From positions 62,001 through 126,000 of the forward strand of contig JAJQJQ010000050.1 of NCBI GenBank assembly GCA_028622995.1: DNA of 64,000 bases, given 5' to 3'. This stretch comes from Panagrolaimus kolymaensis (Eukaryota > Nematoda > Chromadorea > Rhabditida > Panagrolaimidae). This document shows, piece after piece, positions 59,567-64,000 of the stretch (position 1 is its first letter; each line of letters opens with the position of its first letter). The notes under the pieces are model-generated. The model searched no databases and had not been told where the DNA came from. It was given only the letters and a program-made list of their open reading frames with translations. The translations under genes were made by a program, and so were the position numbers.

Positions 59567-62100
59567 TTAATTAGAATGAATATGATAATCATCTTCATCA
59601 CCATAGCCCGCATTTTTTTCTTTTGTATCTGTATTTAATAATAATGGAACATCTGAAGGATTTGGAACACCCGTATTTTTTATGAAGCACCTGGCACATT
59701 TGGCAATAAGTCGAATATCAAGTGGCTTATTATCTTTGTTTGATTCTAAAAAACAAAAATAATCTATTTTAACATTTTTTTTGGGTAAAAAACAAACCTT
59801 TTGAACCAAATTTATTCACCAAAAGTTGAACAAAGTTTGTAACCACAAAGCAAACTATCACTCCAACTAACCCATAATAATGATATGAAATTTGTGAAAT
59901 TCGAGAGAAAAATGAGTGACTAAAAAAATAAAGGTTGTTGTTGCAAAGAGAACTTTAAAAATCCATTTTTACCTATTTTCAGCTTTAACTTGTCCAACAT
60001 CCGATGAAGTATAATTAAATGGCAAAAAAGTGCTATTTGAATCATAATATTCTTCATTGCAATCATATAAAGGCAAATCAACAGCTCGGACATGATAAAC
60101 CACCGAGCCAATGACAATTAAAATTGTACTGATAATTGCTGAAAGTTGCCCAATAACTGCTGCTCGCTTTGATCGAATCCAAGGACAAAATAATCCAACC
60201 ACAAAAATGCCAAATGAAGCTCCACCGGCTGCACCAAAAATAGAAAAAGAAATCTACAAAAAATAATAAAAACTTTTTATCTATGCTTTAAAAAATGGAA
60301 GTTACAGTACTTACTTGAAGAATCATAGTATCAAGAAATTGTATTACTAAAGCCATTAAAGCTGCAAGGGTTGCAAAAATAAATGCTGTAAAAAAACAAA
60401 AATAGAACAAAGTCCAAAATATTTATCGCTTACGAAAAATTTGTACAAGTCTGTACGCGGCTTCATCGCTCAAACATTCTTCATCATTCGATGATCGACG
60501 AATAAACATTTTAATGATATCTTCGATCACCACCGCCGTGAGAGCGCTGTAGGATGCTGTAAGAGTTGAAAGTCCTGCGGAATAAATAGCGGCGAGAAAA
60601 ATTCCTTCAAGACCCGGAATAACAAAAAGAACATCTTTTACGAAAGTTGAAAAAATCTAAAAATAATTTTTGATTTTTGCAGAAAAATAAAGAAAAATTT
60701 AGAAAATAAATTTTCTTTCAAGAAATTTGAAATTTTCTCAAACCAAGGACTTTTTCTCCCAAAAAAAAGTTTAGACTTACTTGATCCTTCGATTTCAAAG
60801 GTGGATGGCAATCAAAAGCAGTAAAAATAATTAATCCCACTAATACGTACATTAATAAAATTATGGTATTCATTGGAGCATTAAGTAGCACTGTTCTAAA
60901 AAACAAAAAACCCATTTGTTTGTTACTTTTTTGTATTAGAAAAAAATGATGTTTGAATTTACTTTTGAGCTTTTTTAATTGTTGGAAGCGACATGTATCT
61001 TTGGATTGTAAGCTGATTAGCTGCAAATAAACTAAAAATTGTAATACAGCCACCAAAAAATAATGGAAAAAATGAATGACGAATTGTTGGATCGGGTCGA
61101 AAACTAAAAAAATATCTTTCATCTTGAAATTACTCAGCAAAAAATTTTTTCCATACTCAAAAAAGATTAATCTTCCACCATCTAAATTTTTTTCATATAT
61201 TTCATATGGAGTCCATGACATCAATGAGGCACATATTATGGCAAATAAAGAACCCAAAATTAGAAGCATTTGTAAAGCAGAAGTGTAAATCCCTGCTCGA
61301 GCGCCACCCTAAAAGCAATTTGCTGTTGTTTATTATTTTTTTAAATAACTAAGAAAACAAAAAGTAATTACTTACCAAAAGTAAATAAACGGCGGAAACT
61401 GAAGCTGTAAGAATTACAGAAATAAAAATAGGAATTGAAAAACTATTCGATATTGCTAAGGCTGGAGCATATAGAGCCACAGCAGTGTAAGTAAGAGTCT
61501 AAAAAATTAATGCAATAAAAAACTAAAATTCGAAATTGCAACTAACTTGAATAAGAAATATAATGGAAGCAATAAATCGATTTGCAAATGTAAAACGCTT
61601 TTCTAAATACTGAAAAACGCCAAAAAACTTAAAATTTTTGCGTGAAAGAAATCATACTTCATAAAGACTAGTTAATTTTAACTCGTAAATAGGTGGAAGT
61701 AACACGTATGCAACAATGGGAAATGAAATAAAATACATTGGAATAAACCAAATTATCATAGTTCCACGGAAATATACCTAAAAATTATACATTTTAGTAG
61801 CAAGAATCTGGGGCAAAAAAAAACACATTTTTACATACCTCTGATGGAAAACCAAGTAGTGAAACAGCTGATAAAAAACTTGAGCATACTGATAGTGCTA
61901 CAGAAATGGTTGATACACTGCAAAAAAAAAATGCAAATTTTATGTTAAAATTAAAATTAAAGTTTCTTTTCTCACTTTGATCCAACAAGCAATTCTCCAT
62001 GTGTTGCTTTAGATGAATGGCTCAATTTTCCTTTCCATATTCCCAAAGCTGAGGTTAAAATCATAACACCACCAAATACAGCGACATCTATGCTCCACAT
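59567..62100 (-). CDS. SLC5-family sodium:solute symporter (SMCT/SMVT-like)
   Basis: Thirteen exons join in phase to 597 residues: 61976-62100, 61839-61917, 61658-61777, 61547-61609, 61376-61498, 61157-61308, 60963-61103, 60781-60895, 60434-60656, 60315-60385, 59973-60253, 59798-59919, 59567-59745. Thirteen or so helices of the LeuT-fold SSF family are recognisable: [97 protein letters not shown] and [15 protein letters not shown]. The pattern is nearest the monocarboxylate/multivitamin branch (SLC5A5/6/8/12). Na+-driven uptake at the plasma membrane is expected; substrate unknown. N-glycosylation sites (NST, NYT) lie in the last outer loop. The start is the ATG just after TTTTTTAAG, a possible trans-splice site. 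Confidence 0.9.
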
Positions 62101-64000
62101 CCTTAAAAAAGGCTCGAGTAAACAAGTAACAAATAAAAGCTTTTTTTGACACAACTACATATGTCAGAAAATCTCATGTCAGAAAAAAACAAAATATGGC
62201 ACAAAAAAAAAGCTATTCTCGACGGCAAAAAAATAAAAAGGCACGGAAATGAGTGGCTAATAAACACTACAATGGCATGCGTCATTTATTATTCCTCAAA
62301 AACAATATATGAAAAAGTAAAAAAACAAAAATGGAAAGGCGCGTGAAATTAGAAAATTTAAACGATTTAGGATTTTTCATTTAAATAAAAAAAAGCATTG
62401 GTTTAATTAAAGTTTATGAGTTGAATATTAAAAGAAAAAAACGCCATTTCAAAAAATGTCCATAAAATAAAATTATCACTATGCAGAATTTTTTTTTACA
62501 AAGCTTGGCAATAAAAAAAAGGCTTATAAAACTTTTGTAAGCTTTATTTTTTGTAATGATGTCTCTCTGTTCATTCCATTGCTTCACACAAAAGCGAGAA
62601 AAAAAACGATCGTTGATGCAAGCCGCAGTCAGTCACTTTGCAATAATATATCTGTATGGCACACACGACGATATGAAAAAAAAAACAAATGAACGAATGC
62701 GAGTGAAAAAAAAGGCTGAATAAACAAACTTTCATTTAATTTTTATTTTTTTTCGGTCATGCACTTCTAAGCTTAAAAATAATTATATATATATTTTTTT
62801 CATTTTCATTCGATATTTTTTTAGTTTGAATGAATTTTGACGATCGTCGTCAAACTTATTTTTATTTTTTTTCTTAATTGTTAGTTCTTCACAAAAAAAA
62901 TGCGATAAGGAGGAAGCAGGTGTTGTTGTTATTTGATATAGTCAGTATTTTTTTTTGTGGTCATTCATTCTTATTTTTTTTACGCGCAAACAATCCTGGC
63001 CTTTTTTCTTTAAAAAAAGGGACAAAGGAAAAAGTCAAACAGGGGTTTCTTAATAAATAAAAAAGTAAAAGAGGATCTTCAAAATTTTAAAAGCCATTCA
63101 CTCTTTTTTTTAATATTTGCCTTTGCAAAAAAGAAAAGATATAAAATGGAAAAAAGAATTTGTAAAAAATATTTGGAAGAAGAAGCATCATCCGCTGCTT
63201 TCTTCGATGAAAAATGTGAAAAAATAAATCTATCCTTGAAAGCAATGCTTTCTTTTTTATTTTTTGTTGGAAGAAGAGAGATGAGAGAGAAAGAAAAAGA
63301 GGAAAACACATTTTTTAGCCGAACCAAAACAAAGCTGCCAAAAGCCAGTAGAAAATTGAAGAGAAAGCCAACGGCGGACTTATTTTTTTTAGTTCGAATG
63401 AGTTTGTCGTTGTTGTTCATTTCGTTTTTCTTCTTTCTTTTTTTCACTCTTTCTTCTTCTTCGAGTATGTGTCTTTTTGGCATATAACAGAACGAACAAC
63501 AACGAACGAAAAGCCAAAGCAAGCAAGCAAGCAAGCAGAAGCATTTTTGATGCTTGCTTAGTCGTTGTTGAGCTGCATAATCGTCATCGCGTTTGAACTC
63601 TTTCTTTTCCTTTTTTTATGTTTTGTTTCAAGGCGGACGTTCAGTTCAAACCCAGCTTTTTGTCTTAGAAAAAACTATGATGTTTGTTTCCGTTTCATTT
63701 TTTTGACGGCTCTTTTTTTCGTTTTTTGTTACTGTCGTCGTCTTTCATTTTTAATAATGAGAACTAACATTAGTGCTATTTTTTTCTTTCGTTTTTCTTC
63801 TTGCTTAAAAAAATGATGCAATATTATTTTTCTTTTTAAAAATGCTAAAAGTCTTTTTTAATTTCTGTTTCATTTGTCTTTGTTCGTTCAAGTATTAAAA
63901 ACCTTTAACAAAAATTTTTTGTTTTTGAATAAAATAAAAAGAGGCGCATTAAAAAAAGAAGAGGGAATTTCGAAGAAAAAAGAAGTTTATTTTGTCAAAA
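62101..64000. other. 1.9-kb window end without a supported gene
   Basis: Upstream of the SLC5 gene. It contains CG-richer spots (ACGATCGTCGTC near 62840), TATATATA, and a tetranucleotide run (AAGCAAGCAAGCAAGC, about 63515-63538). Open frames on both strands (e.g. 63079-63534) are Lys/Phe-rich and overlap each other in mirror fashion, typical of purine-rich noise. It could be 5' regulatory DNA of a gene beyond the window. Confidence 0.4.

Noticed and set aside
63079..63534. Minus-strand 151-codon frame near the window end
   Set aside because: Lys/Phe/Ser-rich translation of purine runs; mirrored by an equally long plus-strand frame.

Overview
This is a window of eukaryotic nuclear DNA. It is very AT-rich, its genes are split by short (about 45-60 nt) GT...AG introns with TTTTTAG-type acceptors, and coding exons of both strands are closely packed. 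The proteins point to a nematode: a FLP-17-type FMRFamide-like neuropeptide precursor (KSAFVRFG), two worm-type ELO fatty-acid elongases, a SMYD histone methyltransferase, a Helitron N-terminal fragment of the nematode kind, and several start codons lying 1-8 nt after a splice-acceptor-like TTTYAG (candidate spliced-leader sites). I cannot name the species. A clade IV (Tylenchina-like) worm is my guess, from gene structure and from a divergent F-box/FTH-like family, and is not proven.

Layout. 0.1-9.6 kb (minus strand): WDR7/rabconnectin-3 beta, then two tandem SLC35A nucleotide-sugar transporters. 10.2-18.6 kb (plus): a lineage-type repeat-family protein, ELO elongase 1, a SMYD-type SET-MYND protein, ELO elongase 2. 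19.1-20.7 kb (minus): a two-helix membrane protein with PY motifs. 23.6-24.3 kb (plus): flp-17. 26.5-30.6 kb (minus): a short ionotropic-glutamate-receptor-like channel, then a JNK-shaped kinase that has lost almost every catalytic residue. 32.3-34.1 kb (minus): mitochondrial dihydrolipoyl dehydrogenase with a one-base frame gap. 34.65-36.96 kb: an apparently complete Tigger/pogo DNA transposon. 39.6-43.2 kb (minus): a small secreted cysteine-rich protein, an OB-fold protein and a truncated Helitron Rep N-terminus. 44.1-44.6 kb (plus): complex I subunit NDUFA12. 46.58-48.13 kb: a young non-autonomous LTR retrotransposon with identical LTRs, sitting just behind a type II membrane-protein gene (48.2-49.6 kb). 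50.7-53.5 kb (minus): a PIF1-type helicase fused to a ubiquitin-protease-like domain whose catalytic Cys and His are replaced. 53.8-54.8 kb: a 1-kb foldback element. 55.0-56.3 kb: a broken paralogue of the 10.2-kb gene. 56.6-59.0 kb (minus): an NSD/MES-4-type H3K36 methyltransferase. 59.6-62.1 kb (minus): an SLC5 sodium:solute symporter. The rest (about 38-39.5, 20.7-23.6, 24.3-26.4 and 62.1-64 kb) holds no gene I can support.

Functional links are mostly those of ordinary housekeeping and neuronal genes that happen to be neighbours; I see no tight nematode operon. The 34-55 kb segment is a transposon-rich block (Tigger, Helitron pieces, LTR element, foldback element, tRNA-like repeats) and holds most of the unusual observations. 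The two most interesting are the JNK-family pseudokinase and the PIF1 helicase-pseudo-USP fusion. All exon joins were worked out by eye from splice signals, reading-frame phase and family alignment, and were not confirmed by RNA data.
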